A stretch of DNA of 64,000 nucleotides from Anisodus tanguticus (lineage: Eukaryota; Streptophyta; Magnoliopsida; Solanales; Solanaceae), in assembly GCA_034509755.1 (NCBI GenBank), contig CM067548.1, forward strand, positions 13,406,018-13,470,017, written 5' to 3'. Position 1 is the first letter of the stretch. The number at the start of each line of letters is the position of its first letter. A model generated the notes under the pieces. It had not been told where the DNA came from and ran no database searches. It saw only the letters and a list, made by a program, of their open reading frames with translations. A program made the position numbers and the translations under genes. This document shows, piece by piece, positions 14,601-29,000 of this stretch.

Positions 14601-16471
14601 GCATTGCCCTTCATTGGCGCCTTGTGATAATCAAAGGTTATCCACGAATATACTACTCATTAATATAAGTCTTACACAAAATAAGGGCATAACCTTTAAA
14701 AAAAGCAAGAATACAAATATCGACCCCGGGCCCACTTCACCAAGACTCGAACATTAATACCCAAAAACCATTAATACATACTAGATAATCATATCCTTAA
14801 GTTAATTGAAAAACTAAACACATTTGAACCCTGAATTGAACGATAATCAAAAAGCTCCAATTTGAAATCCTAGAAATATTCCCGAATTGAAAATAGGTTT
14901 TTATACTTAATTTAGGACTTACAACATGATAATCTAACATAATCCACTCCTAATTCATGATATTAGTACAAATTGATCCATAAACCTCCATTAAAATCAA
15001 TAACAGAGTTCTCTTAATCTCCAAATAACTTACAATAATTTTTTCCCAACTTACTAACACACTACATCACCATTAATAAACTTAGAAATATAAACTTAAG
15101 TTATAAATGAAAGAATCTCTTACCCCAAGGTTGAAATTTCTCCTAGGGTTTTGAAAATACTCCAAGGTGACGCTAGTCTCGAGGTTTTCCATTTTGGGAA
15201 AGTGAATTATGACCTAAAGAATATTATAGGACACCTGATATAGTACTTCCGCGAGCGGAATCGACTCCGCTGGAACCCGCTGAGGCGGTGTCACTTGACA
15301 CCTCCCCTCTACTACGGAATAATTTCGGATCATGGAGCCCAACTTTTGGCTGTAATAATATCATGTTGCGGACGTGCAACTCCTTTCCCCGCGTATCAAT
15401 ATCATCTCAGTGTTTCCATAATCTCATAAGTATTCTTATCCTTCAAGCCCCTTAGGCCCACATCATATCCATACCACACTCAAATAAATATCACAGAACA
15501 ATGAGTTTATGAATGCAAATGATCATATAAGACAAGATATCATGATACAATGAGATGCAACAAAATAAGAGATGAAATATCAAATGCTTTCAAGAATTAA
15601 ATACACATACACAATCCAAGATATCATATCGAAACCATGTGTGATAAGTAAATATATCAAGAAATTATGGCGACAAACCCACATATGGCAACAAGCCCAA
15701 ATAATCAGCAGTCGGAACCAGAACGAGGATGATTCCCCAAACCCCATCATCACGGTTCAACACAAGTACCCTCAAACATTCATCACAAATGTTTGATACA
15801 ACCCCAAAACAAGCCCAATACTCCTAAATATTTATAACTTTTTCTACACTTCTATCGAAGTCTCGAAAAGCTAAACCGTAGCCTACCTTGGTGTCGAACA
15901 GGTGCGCCTATAATCGGTCCAAAGTGAGAGCATTGCCCTTCATTGGCGCCTTGTGATAATCAAAGGTTATCCACGAATATACTACTCATTAATATAAGTC
16001 TTACACAAAATTAGGGCATAACCTTTAAACAAAGCAAGAATACAAATATCGACCCCGGGCCCACTTCACCAAGACTCGAACATTAATACCCAAAAACCAT
16101 TAATACATACTAGATAATCATATCCTTAAGTTAATTGAAAAACTAAACACATTTGAACCCTCAATTGAACGATAATCAAAAAGCTCCAATTTGAAATCCT
16201 AGAAATATTCCCGAATTGAAAATAGGTTTTTATACTTAATTTAGGACTTACAACATGATAATCTAACATAATCCACTCCTAATTCATGATATTAGTACAA
16301 ATTGATCCATAAACCTCCATTAAAATCAATAACAGAGTTCTCTTAATCTCCAAATAACTTACAATAATTTTTCCCAACTTACTAACACACTACATCACCA
16401 TTAATAAACTTAGAAATATAAACTTAAGTTATAAATGAAAGAATCTCTTACCCCAAGGTTGAAATTGCTCC

Positions 16472-16479
16472 TAGGGTTT
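16472..16479 (-). promoter_or_regulatory. Telo-box (AAACCCTA), one per unit
   Basis: TAGGGTTT on the plus strand in 'ctcctagggttttgaaa' is AAACCCTA on the minus strand, the plant telo-box recognised by Myb-type telomere-repeat-binding proteins. It recurs in every unit at nearly the same offset (for example 473-480 in unit 1). It is unchanged in all copies I read except unit 26, where it is 'cctagtgtttt' (near 33821). A function in this satellite is inference. Confidence 0.5.
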
Positions 16480-16576
16480 TGAAAATACTCCAAGGTGACG
16501 CTAGTCTCGAGGTTTTCCATTTTGGGAAAGTGAATTATGACCTAAAGAATATTATAGGACACCTGATATAGTACTT

Positions 16577-16618
16577 CCGCCCCAGCGGAATCGACTCCGC
16601 TGGAACCCGCTGAGGCGG
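16577..16618. repeat. GC-rich imperfect hairpin, one per unit
   Basis: 'ccgccccagcgg' and 'ccgctgaggcgg' are inverted arms of 12 bp with one mismatch around an 18-nt spacer. An alternative inner stem pairs 'agcgga' with 'tccgct'. It is a GC island in an otherwise AT-rich unit and one of the most length-variable parts of the array: compare 'cgccccaaatgg', 'cgcccgagcgg' and 'ccgaagcgg' in other units. It could extrude as a cruciform. Confidence 0.75.
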
Positions 16619-16632
16619 TGTCACTTGACACC
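16617..16632. repeat. Inverted repeat GGTGTCA-CT-TGACACC
   Basis: Seven-base perfect arms around a 2-base centre, next to the right arm of the GC hairpin and overlapping its last two bases. It is unchanged in nearly all units; unit 29 has 'ggtgacacttgacacc' and unit 46 'tgtcgcttgacacc'. Unlike the hairpin beside it, it lacks CAG or CTG and shows little length variation. Confidence 0.7.
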
Positions 16633-16696
16633 TCCCCTCTACTACGGAATAATTTCGTAGATCATGGAGCCCAGCTTTTGGCTGTAATAATATCAT

Positions 16697-16712
16697 GTTG
16701 CAGACGTGCAAC
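16697..16712. repeat. GTTGC/GCAAC small hairpin, one per unit
   Basis: Five-base arms around six bases, 'gttgcagacgtgcaac'. The loop varies between copies ('ggacgt', 'gtacgt', 'aaacgt', 'agacgt') while the arms are kept. In block B an upstream T to C change creates a second, overlapping inverted repeat. Confidence 0.55.
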
Positions 16713-16869
16713 TCCTTTCCCCGCATATCAATATCATCTCAGTGTTTCCATAATCTCATAAGTATTCTTATCCTTCAAGCCCCTTAGGCCCACATCATAT
16801 CCATACCACACTCAAATAAATATCACAGAACAATGAGTTTATGAATGCAAATGATCATATAAGACAAGA

Positions 16870-16879
16870 TATCATGATA
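16870..16879. repeat. 10-bp perfect palindrome TATCATGATA
   Basis: Present once per unit in 'aagatatcatgatacaatg'. Two units, 7 (8868-8877) and 26 (34215-34224), carry the same double change to TATCCTCATA, which destroys the palindrome. Confidence 0.6.
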
Positions 16880-16998
16880 CAATGAGATGCAACAAAATAA
16901 GAGATGAAATATCAAATGCTTTCAAGAATTAAATACACATACACAATCCAAGATATCATATCGAAACCATGTGTGATAAGTAAATATATCAAGAAATT

Positions 16999-17034
16999 AT
17001 GGCGACAAACCCACATATGGCAACAAGCCCAAAT
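16999..17034. repeat. 18-bp imperfect tandem duplication within the unit
   Basis: 'atggcgacaaacccacat' is followed directly by 'atggcaacaagcccaaat', so four of 18 positions differ. It is present in every unit, so the duplication predates amplification. It is the only obvious sub-repeat in the unit; I saw no shorter monomer periodicity. Confidence 0.75.
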
Positions 17035-20000
17035 AATCAGCAGTCGGAACCAGAACGAGGAATGATTCCCCAAACCCCATCATCACAGTTCAACACAAGT
17101 ACCCACTCAAACATTCATCACAAATGTTTGATACAAACCCCCAACAAGCCCAATACTCCTAAATATTTATAACTTTTTCTACACTTCTATCGAAGTCTCG
17201 AAAAGCTAAACCGTAGCCTACCTTGGTGTCGAACAGTGCGCCTATAATCAGTCCCAGTGATAGCATTGCCTTCATTGGCGCCTTGTGATAATCAAAGGTT
17301 ATCCACGAATATACTACTCATTAATATAAGTCTTACACAAAATAAGGGCATAACCTTTAAACAAAGCAAGACTACAAATATCGACCCCGGCCCACTTCAC
17401 CAAGACTCGAACATTAATACCCAAAAACCATTAATACATACTAGATAATCATATCCTTAAGTTAATTGAAAAACTAAACACATTTGAACCCTCAATTGAA
17501 CGATAATCAAAAAGCTCCAATTTGAAATCCTAGAAATATTCCCGAATTGAAAATAGGTTTTTATACTTAATTTAGGACTTACAACATGATAATCTAACAT
17601 AATCCACTCCTAATTCATGATATTAGTACAAATTGATCCATAAACCTCCATTAAAATCAATAACAGAAGTTCTCTTAATCTCCAAATAACTTACAATAAA
17701 TTTTTTCCCAACTTACTAACACACTACATCACCATTAATAAACTTAGAAATATAAACTTAAGTTATAAATGAAAGAATCTCTTACCCCAAGGTTGAAATT
17801 GCTCCTAGGGTTTTGAAAATACTCCAAGGTGACGCTAGTCTCGAGGTTTTCCATTTTGGGAAAGTGAATTATGACCTAAAGAATATTATAGGACACCGAT
17901 ATAGTACTTCCGCCCCCCAGCGGAATAGACTCACGCTGGAACCCGCCGAGGCGGTGTCACTTGACACCTCCCCTCTACTACGGAATAATTTCGTAGATCA
18001 TGGAGCCCAACTTTTGGCTAATAATAATATCATGTTGCGTACGTGCAACTCCTTTCCCCGCATATCAATATCATCTCAGTGTTTCCATAATCTCATAAGT
18101 ATTCTTATCCTTCAAGCCCCTTAGGCCCACATCATATCCATACCACACTCAAATAAATATCACAGAACAATGAGTTTATGAATGCAAATGATCATATAAG
18201 ACAAGATATCATGATACAATGAGATGCAACAAAATAAGAGATGAAATATCAAATGCTTTCAAGAATTAAATACACATACACACAATCCAAGATATCATAT
18301 CGAAACCATGTGTGATAAGTAAATATATCAAGAAATTATGGCGACAAACCCACATATGGCAACAAGCCCAAATAATCAGCAGTCGGAACCAGAACGAGGA
18401 TGATTCCCCAAACCCCATCATCACAGTTCAACACAAGTACCCACTCAAACATTCATCACAAATGTTTGATACAAACCCCAAACAAGCCCAATACTCCTAA
18501 ATATTTATAACTTTTTCTACACTTCTATCGAAGTCTCGAAAAGCTAAACCGTAGCCTACCTTGGTGTCGAACAGGTGCGCCTATAATCAATCCCCAGTGA
18601 TAGCATTGCCCTTCATTGGCGCCTTGTGATAATCAAAGGTTATCCACGAATATACTACTCATTAATATAAGTCTTACACAAAATAAGGACATAACCTTTA
18701 ACAAAGCAAGAATACAAATATCGACCCTTCACCAAGACTCGAACATTAATACCCAAAAACCATTAATACATACTAGATAATCATATCCTTAAGTTAATTG
18801 AAAAACTAAACACATTTGAACCCTCAATTGAACGATAATCAAAAAGCTCCAATTTGAAATCCTAGAAATATTCCCGAATTGAAAATAGGTTTTTATACTT
18901 AATTTAGGACTTACAACATGATAATCTAACATAATCCACTCCTAATTCATGATATTAGTACAAATTGATCCATAAACCTCCATTAAAATCAATAACAAAG
19001 TTCTCTTAATCTCCAAATAACTTACAATAATTTTTCCCAACTTACTAACACACTACATCACCATTAATAAACTTAGAAATATAAACTTAAGTTATAAATG
19101 AAAGAATCTCTTACCCCAAGGTTGAAATTGCTCCTAGGGTTTTGAAAATACTCCAAGGTGACGCTAGTCTCGAGGTTTTCCATTTTGGGAAAGTGAATTA
19201 TGACCTAAAGAATATTATAGGACACCTGATATAGTACTTCCGCCCAAAGCGGAATCGACTCCGTGGAACCCGCCGAGGCGGTGTCACTTGACACCTCCCC
19301 TCTACTACGGAATAATTTGTCGGATCATGGAGCCCAACTTTTGGCTGTAATAATATCATGTTGCGTACGTGTTATTCCTTTCCCCGCATATCAATATCAT
19401 CTCAGTGTTTCCATAATCTCATAAGTATTCTTATCCTTCAAGCCCCTTAGGCCCACATCATATCCATACCACACTCAAATAAATATCACAGAACAATGAG
19501 TTTATGAATGCAAATGATCATATAAGACAAGATATCATGATACAATGAGATGCAACAAAATAAGAGATGAAATATCAAATGCTTTCAAGAATTAAATACA
19601 CATACACAATCCAAGATATCATATCGAAACCATGTGTGATAAGTAAATATATCAAGAAATTATGGCGACAAACCCACATATGGCAACAAGCCCAAATAAT
19701 CAACAGTCGGAACCTAAACGAGGATGATTCCCCAAACCCCATCATCACAGTTCAACACAAGTACCCACTCAAACATTCATCACAAATGTTTGATACAACC
19801 CCCAAACAAGCCCAATACTCCTAAATATTTATAACTTTTCTACTTCTATCGAAGTCTCGAAAAGCTAAACCGTAGCCTACCTTGGTGTCGAACAGGTGCG
19901 CCTATAATCGAATCCCAAAGTGATAGCATTGCCCTTCATTGGCGCCTTGTGATAATCAAAGGTTATCCACGAATATACTACTCATTAATATAAGTCTTAC

Positions 20001-23000
20001 ACAAAATAAGGGCATAACCTTTAAAAAAGCAAGACTACAAATATCGACCCCGGCCCACTTCACCAAGACTCGAACATTAATACCCAAAAACCATTAATAC
20101 ATACTAGATAATCATATCCTTAAGTTAATTGAAAAACTAAACACATTTGAACCCTCAATTGAACGATAATCAAAAAGCTCCAATTTGAAATCCTAGAAAT
20201 ATTCCCGAATTGAAAATAGGTTTTTATACTTAATTTAGGACTTACAACATGATAATCTAACATAATCCACTCCTAATTCATGATATTAGTACAAATTGAT
20301 CCATAAACCTCCATTAAAATCAATAACAAAGTTCTCTTAATCTCCAAATAACTTACAATAATTTTTTCCCAACTTACTAACACACTACATCACCATTAAT
20401 AAACTTAGAAATATAAACTTAAGTTATAAATGAAAGAATCTCTTACCCCAAGGTTGAAATTGCTCCTAGGGTTTTGAAAATACTCCAAGGTGACGCTAGT
20501 CTCGAGGTTTTCCATTTTGGGAAAGTGAATTATGACCTAAAGAATATTATAGGACACCGATATAGTACTTCCGCCCCAAATGAATCGACTCCGCCCCGGA
20601 ACCCGCCGCGGCGGTGTCACTTGACACCTCCCCTCTACTACGGAATAATTTCGTAGATCATGGAGCCCAAATTTTGGCTGTAATAATATCATGTTGCGTA
20701 CGTGCAACTCCTTTCCCCGCGTATCAATATCATCTCGTGTTTCCATAATCTCATAAGTATTCTTATCCTTCAAGCCCCTTAGGCCCACATCATATCCATA
20801 CCACACTCAAATAAATATCACAGAACAATGAGTTTATGAATGCAAATGATCATATAAGACAAGATATCATGATACAATGAGATGCAACAAAATAAGAGAT
20901 GAAATATCAAATGCTTTCAAGAATTAAATACACATACACAATCCAAGATATCATATCGAAACCATGTGTGATAAGTAAATATATCAAGAAATTATGGCGA
21001 CAAACCACATATGGCAACAAGCCCAAATAATCAGCAGTCGGAACCAGAACGAGGATGATTCCCCAAACCCCATCATCACAGTTCAACACAAGTACCCACT
21101 CAAACATTCATCGCAAATGTTTGATACAGACCCCCAAACAAGCCCAATACTCCTAAATATTTATAACTTTTCTACACTTCTATCGAAGTCTCGAAAAGCT
21201 AAACCGTAGCCTACCTTGGTGTCGAACAGTGCGCCTATAATCAGTCCCCAAAGTGATAGCATTGCCCTTCATTGGCGCCTTGTGATAATCAAAGGTTATC
21301 CACGAATATACTACTCATTAATATAAGTCTTACACAAAATAAGGGCATAACCTTTAAACAAAGCAAGACTACAAATATCGACCCCGGCCCACTTCACCAA
21401 GACTCGAACATTAATACCCAAAAACCATTAATACATACTAGATAATCATATCCTTAAGTTAATTGAAAAACTAAACACATTTGAACCCTCAATTGAACGA
21501 TAATCAAAAAGCTCCAATTTGAAATCCTAGAAATATTCCCGAATTGAAAATAGGTTTTTATACTTAATTTAGGACTTACAACATGATAATCTAACATAAT
21601 CCACTCCTAATTCATGATATTAGTACAAATTGATCCATAAACCTCCATTAAAATCAATAACAAAGTTCTCTTAATCTCCAAATAACTTACAATAAATTTT
21701 TCCCAACTTACTAACACACTACATCACCATTAATAAACTTAGAAATATAAACTTAAGTTATAAATGAAAGAATCTCTTACCCCAAGGTTGAAATTGCTCC
21801 TAGGGTTTTGAAAATACTCCAAGGTGACGCTAGTCTCGAGGTTTTCCATTTTGGGAAAGTGAATTATGACCTAAAGAATATTATAGGACACCTGATATAG
21901 TACTTCCGCCCAAGCGGAATAGACTCCGCTGGAACCCGCTGCGGCGGTGTCACTTGACACCTCCCCTCTGCTACGGAATAATTTGTGGAATCATGGAGCC
22001 CAACTTTTGGCTGTAATAATATCATGTTGCGTACGTGCAACTCCTTTCCCCGCGTATCAATATCATCTCGCGTCTCCATAATCTCATAAGTATTCTTATC
22101 CTTCAAGCCCCTTAGGCCCACATCATATCCATACCACACTCAATTAAATATCACAGAACAATGAGTTTATGAATGCAAATGATCATATAAGACAAGATAT
22201 CATGATACAATGAGATGCAGCAAAATAAGAGATGAAATATCAAATTCTTTCCAGAATTAAATACAATACACAATCCAAGATATCATAACGAAACCATGTG
22301 TGATAAGTAAATATATCACGATATTGTGGCGACAAACCCACATATGGAAACAAGCCCAAATAATCAGCAGTCGAACCAGAACGAGGATGATTCCCCAATC
22401 CCCTTCATCACAGTTCAACACAAGTACCCACTCAAACATTCATCACAAATGTTTGATACAAACCCCCAAACAAGCCCAATACTTCTAAATATTTATAACT
22501 TTTTCTACACTTCTATCGAAGTCTCGAAAAGCTAAACCGTAGCCTACCTTGGTGTCGAACAGTGCGCCTATAATCGTCCCCAAAGTGATAGCATTGCCCT
22601 TCATTGGCGCCTTGTGATAATCAAAGGTTATCCACGAATATACTACTCATTAATATAAGTCTTACACAAAATAAGGGCATAACCTTTAAACAAAGCAAGA
22701 CTACAAATATCGACCCCGGCCCACTTCACCAAGACTCGAACATTAATACCCAAAAACCATTAATACATACTAGATAATCATATCCTTAAGTTAATTGAAA
22801 AACTAAACACATTTGAACCCTCAATTGAACGATAATCAAAAAGCTCCAATTTGAAATCCTAGAAATATTCCCGAATTGAAAATAGGTTTTTATACTTAAT
22901 TTAGGACTTACAACATGATAATCTAACATAATCCACTCCTAATTCATGATATTAGTACAAATTGATCCATAAACCTCCATTAAAATCAATAACAGAGTTC

Positions 23001-26000
23001 TCTTAATCTCCAAATAACTTACAATAATTTTTTCCCAACTTACTAACACACTACATCACCATTAATAAACTTAGAAATATAAACTTAAGTTATAAATGAA
23101 AGAATCTCTTACCCCAAGGTTGAAATTGCTCCTAGGGTTTTGAAAATACTCCAAGGTGACGCTAGTCTCGAGGTTTTCCATTTTGGGAAAGTGAATTATG
23201 ACCTAAAGAATATTATAGGACACCTGATATAGTACTTCCGCCCCCAAATGCGGAATCGACTCCGCCGGAACCCGCCGCGGCGGTGTCACTTGACACCTCC
23301 CCTCTACTACGGAATAATTTGTGGATCATGGAGCCCAACTTTTGGCTGTAATAATATCATGTTGCGTACGTGCAACTCCTTTCCCCGCATATATCAATAT
23401 CATCTCGTTGTTTCCATAATCTCATAAGTATTCTTATCCTTCAAGCCCCTTAGGCCCACATCATATCCATACCACACTCAAATAAATATCACAGAACAAT
23501 GAGTTTATGAATGCAAATGATCATATAAGACAAGATATCATGATACAATGAGATGCAACAAAATAAGAGATGAAATATCAAATGCTTTCAAGAATTAAAT
23601 ACACATACACAATCCAAGATATCATATCGAAACCATGTGTGATAAGTAAATATATCAAGAAATTATGGCGACAAACCCACATATGGCAACAAGCCCAAAT
23701 AATCAACAGTCGGAACCAGAACGAGGAAGATTCCCAAACCCCCATCATCAAAGTTCAACACAAGTACCCACTCAAACATTCATCGCAAATGTTTGATACA
23801 AACCCCCAAACAAGCCCAATACTCCTAAATATTTATAACTTTTTCTACACTTCTATCGAAGTCTCGAAAAGCTAAACCGTAGCCTACCTTGGTGTCGAAC
23901 AAAGTGCGCCTATAATCGTCCCCAAAGTGATAGCATTGCCCTTCATTGGCGCCTTGTGATAATCAAAGGTTATCCACGAATATACTACTCATTAATATAA
24001 GTCTTACACAAAATAAGGGCATAACCTTTAACAAAGCAAGACTACAAATATCGACCCCGGGCCCACTTCACCAAGACTCGAACATTAATACCCAAAAACC
24101 ATTAATACATACTAGATAATCATATCCTTAAGTTAATTGAAAAACTAAACACATTTGAACCCTCAATTGAACGATAATCAAAAAGCTCCAATTTGAAATC
24201 CTAGAAATATTCCCGAATTGAAAATAGGTTTTTATACTTAATTTAGGACTTACAACATGATAATCTAACATAATCCACTCCTAATTCATGATATTAGTAC
24301 AAATTGATCCATAAACCTCCATTAAAATCAATAACAAGTTCTCTTAATCTCCAAATAACTTACAATAATTTTTCCCAACTTACTAACACACTACATCACC
24401 ATTAATAAACTTAGAAATATAAACTTAAGTTATAAATGAAAGAATCTCTTACCCCAAGGTTGAAATTGCTCCTAGGGTTTTGAAAATACTCCAAGGTGAC
24501 GCTAGTCTCGAGGTTTTCCATTTTGGGAAAGTGAATTATGACCTAAAGAATATTATAGGACACCCGATATAGTACTTCCGCCCCCGGAATAGACTCCTCC
24601 GCTGAACCCGCCGAGGCGGTGTCACTTGACACCTCCCCTCTACTACGGAATAATTCATCGGATCATGGAGCCCAAATTTTGGCTGTAATAATATCATGTT
24701 GCAAACGTGCAACTCCTTTCCCCGCGTATCAATATCATCTCAGTGTTTCCATAATCTCATAAGTATTCTTATCCTTCAAGCCCCTTAGGCCCACATCATA
24801 TCCATACCACACTCAAATAAATATCACAGAACAATGAGTTTATGAATGCAAATGATCATATAAGACAAGATATCATGATACAATGAGATGCAACAAAATA
24901 AGAGATGAAATATCAAATGCTTTCAAGAATTAAATACACATACACAATCCAAGATATCATATCGAAACCATGTGTGATAAGTAAATATATCAAGAAATTA
25001 TGGCGACAAACCCACATATGGCAACAAGCCCAAATAATCAAGAATGGAACCCGTAACGAGGATGATTCCCCAAACCCCATCATCACAGTTCAACACAAGT
25101 ACCCACTCAAACATTCATCACAAATGTTTGATACAGACCCCCAAACAAGCCCAATACTCCTAAATATTTATAACTTTTTCTACACTTCTATCGAAGTCTC
25201 GAAAAGCTAAACCGTAGCCTACCTTGGTGTCGAACAAGTGCGCCTATAATCAGTCCCCAGTGATAGCATTTCCCTTCATTGGCGCCTTGTGATAATCAAA
25301 GGTTATCCACGAATATACTACTCATTAATATAAGTCTTACACAAAATAAGGGCATAACCTTTAACAAAGCAAGACTACAAATATCGACCCCGGGCCCACT
25401 TCACCAAGACTCGAACATTAATACCCAAAAACCATTAATACATACTAGATAATCATATCCTTAAGTTAATTGAAAAACTAAACACATTTGAACCCTGAAT
25501 TGAACGATAATCAAAAAGCTCCAATTTGAAATCCTAGAAATATTCCCGAATTGAAAATAGGTTTTTATACTTAATTTAGGACTTACAACATGATAATCTA
25601 ACATAATCCACTCCTAATTCATGATATTAGTACAAATTGATCCATAAACCTCCATTAAAATCAATAACAAGTTCTCTTAATCTCCAAATAACTTACAATA
25701 ATTTTTTCCCAACTTACTAACACACTACATCACCATTAATAAACTTAGAAATATAAACTTAAGTTATAAATGAAAGAATCTCTTACCCCAAGGTTGAAAT
25801 TGCTCCTAGGGTTTTGAAAATACTCCAAGGTGACGCTAGTCTCGAGGTTTTCCATTTTGGGAAAGTGAATTATGACCTAAAGAATATTATAGGACACCCG
25901 ATATAGTACTTCCGCCCCAAATGGAATCGACTCCGCCGGAACCCGCCGAGGCGGTGTCACTTGACACCTCCCCTCTACTACGGAATAATTTCGAATCATG

Positions 26001-29000
26001 GAGCCCAACTTTTGGCTCGTATAATATCATGTTGCGTACGTGCAACTCCTTTCCCCGCGTATCAATATCATCTCGTGTTTCCATAATCTCATAAGTATTC
26101 TTATCCTTCAAGCCCCTTAGGCCCACATCATATCCATACCACACTCAAATAAATATCACAGAACAATGAGTTTATGAATGCAAATGACCATATAAGACAA
26201 GATATCATGATACAATGAGATGCAACAAAATAAGAGATGAAATATCAAATGCTTTCAAGAATTAAATACACATACACAATCCAAGATATCATATCGAAAC
26301 CATGTGTGATAAGTAAATATATCAAGAAATTATGGCGACAAACCCACATATGGCAACAAGCCCAAATAATCGCAGCATCGGAAACCGAACGAGGATGATT
26401 CCCCAAACCCCATCATCACAGTTCAACACAAGTACCCACTCAAACATTCATCACAAATGTTTGATACAAACCCCAAACAAGCCCAATACTCCTAAATATT
26501 TATAACTTCTTCTACACTTCTATCGAAGTCTCGAAAAGCTAAACCGTAGCCTACCTTGGTGTCGAACAAAGTGCGCCTATAATCGTCCCCAAAGTGATAG
26601 CATTGCCCTTCATTGGCGCCTTGTGATAATCAAAGGTTATCCACGAATATACTACTCATTAATATAAGTCTTACACAAAATAAGGGCATAACCTTTAACA
26701 AAGCAAGACTACAAATATCGACCCCGGCCCACTTCACCAAGACTCGAACATTAATACCCAAAAACCATTAATACATACTAGATAATCATATCCTTAAGTT
26801 AATTGAAAAACTAAACACATTTGAACCCTCAATTGAACGATAATCAAAAAGCTCCAATTTGAAATCCTAGAAATATTCCCGAATTGAAAATAGGTTTTTA
26901 TACTTAATTTAGGACTTACAACATGATAATCTAACATAATCCACTCCTAATTCATGATATTAGTACAAATTGATCCATAAACCTCCATTAAAATCAATAA
27001 CAAGTTCTCTTAATCTCCAAATAACTTACAATAATTTTTCCCAACTTACTAACACACTACATCACCATTAATAAACTTAGAAATATAAACTTAAGTTATA
27101 AATGAAAGAATCTCTTACCCCAAGGTTGAAATTGCTCCTAGGGTTTTGAAAATACTCCAAGGTGACGCTAGTCTCGAGGTTTTCCATTTTGGGAAAGAGA
27201 ATTATGACCTAAAGAATATTATAGGACACCGATATAGTACTTCCGCCCAAGAATCGACTCCGCCGGAACCCGCCGAGGCGGTGTCACTTGACACCTCCCC
27301 TCTACTACGGAATAATTCAATCGTAGATCATGGAGCCCAAATTTTGGCCGTAATAATATCATGTTGCGTACGTGCAACTCCTTTCCCCGCGTATCAATAT
27401 CATCTCAAATGTTTCCATAATCTCATAAGTATTCTTATCCTTCAAGCCCCTTAGGCCCACATCATATCCATACCACACTCAAATAAATATCACAAACAAT
27501 GAGTTTATGAATGCAAATGACCATATAAGACAAGATATCATGATACAATGAGATGCAACAAAATAAGAGATGAAATATCAAATGCTTTCAAGAATTAAAT
27601 ACACATACACAATCCAAGATATCATATCGAAACCATGTGTGATAAGTAAATATATCAAGAAATTATGGCGACAAACCCACATATGGCAACAAGCCCAAAT
27701 AATCGCAAGCAGTCGGAACCAAAGACGAGGATGATTCCCCAAACCCCATCATCACAAGTCAACACAAGTACCCACTCAAACATTCATCACAAATGTTTGA
27801 TACAAACCCCCAAACAAGCCCAATACTCCTAAATATTTATAACTTCTTCTACACTTCTATCGAAGTCTCGAAAAGCTAAACCGTAGCCTACCTTGGTGTC
27901 GAACAGTGCGCCTATAATCGTCCCCAAAGTGATAGCATTGCCCTTCATTGGCGCCTTGTGATAATCAAAGGTTATCCACGAATATACTACTCATTAATAT
28001 AAGTCTTACACAAAATAAGGGCATAACCTTTAACAAAGCAAGACTACAAATATCGACCCCGGCCCACTTCACCAAGACTCGAACATTAATACCCAAAAAC
28101 CATTAATACATACTAGATAATCATATCCTTAAGTTAATTGAAAAACTAAACACATTTGAACCCTCAATTGAACGATAATCAAAAAGCTCCAATTTGAAAT
28201 CCTAGAAATATTCCCGAATTGAAAATAGGTTTTTATACTTAATTTAGGACTTACAACATGATAATCTAACATAATCCACTCCTAATTCATGATATTAGTA
28301 CAAATTGATCCATAAACCTCCATTAAAATCAATAACAAAGTTCTCTTAATCTCCAAATAACTTACAATAATTTTTCCCAACTTACTAACACACTACATCA
28401 CCATTAATAAACTTAGAAATATAAACTTAAGTTATAAATGAAAGAATCTCTTACCCCAAGGTTGAAATTGCTCCTAGGGTTTTGAAAATACTCCAAGGTG
28501 ACGCTAGTCTCGAGGTTTTCCATTTTGGGAAAGTGAATTATGACCTAAAGAATATTATAGGACACCCGATATAGTACTTCCGCCCCCAGCGGAATCGACT
28601 CCGCCGGAACCCGCCGAGGCGGTGTCACTTGACACCTCCCCTCTACTACGGAATAATTTGTCGGATCATGGAGCCCAACTTTTGGCTCGTAATAATATCA
28701 TGTTGCGTACGTGCAACTCCTTTCCCCGCGTATCAATATCATCTCGTTGTTTCCATAATCTCATAAGTATTCTTATCCTTCAAGCCCCTTAGGCCCACAT
28801 CATATCCATACCACACTCAAATAAATATCACAGAACAATGAGTTTATGAATGCAAATGACCATATAAGACAAGATATCATGATACAATGAGATGCAACAA
28901 AATAAGAGATGAAATATCAAATGCTTTCAAGAATTAAATACACATACACAATCCAAGATATCATATCGAAACCATGTGTGATAAGTAAATATATCAAGAA

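Larger units (their letters stand above)
15999..17330. repeat. Representative unit (unit 13), reference for landmarks
   Basis: This unit serves as the coordinate reference for the landmarks listed separately. In order: a CCCGGG/GGGCCC cluster near its start; a long AT-rich invariant stretch to about 16330; a T-run after 'caataa'; the telo-box; the XhoI-type site CTCGAG in 'gtctcgaggtt'; the GC hairpin; the 16-bp inverted repeat; the GTTGC hairpin; the palindrome TATCATGATA; the 18-bp tandem duplication; and a variable tail with several CAG sites. Open frames up to about 100 codons occur in some units on both strands, but indels break them from copy to copy. Confidence 0.85.

Noticed and set aside
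16066..16084. Pol III B-box-like GTTCGAGTC on the minus strand in each block A unit, suggesting a tRNA or SINE
   Set aside because: No A-box at a suitable distance, no cloverleaf, no terminal A-tail, and block B changes it to GTTCGAGTG.
21864..22139. Minus-strand open frame of 91 codons (MWYGYDVGLRG...) present in several units
   Set aside because: It crosses the variable GC hairpin, where indels shift the frame in most units, and has no recognisable domain.
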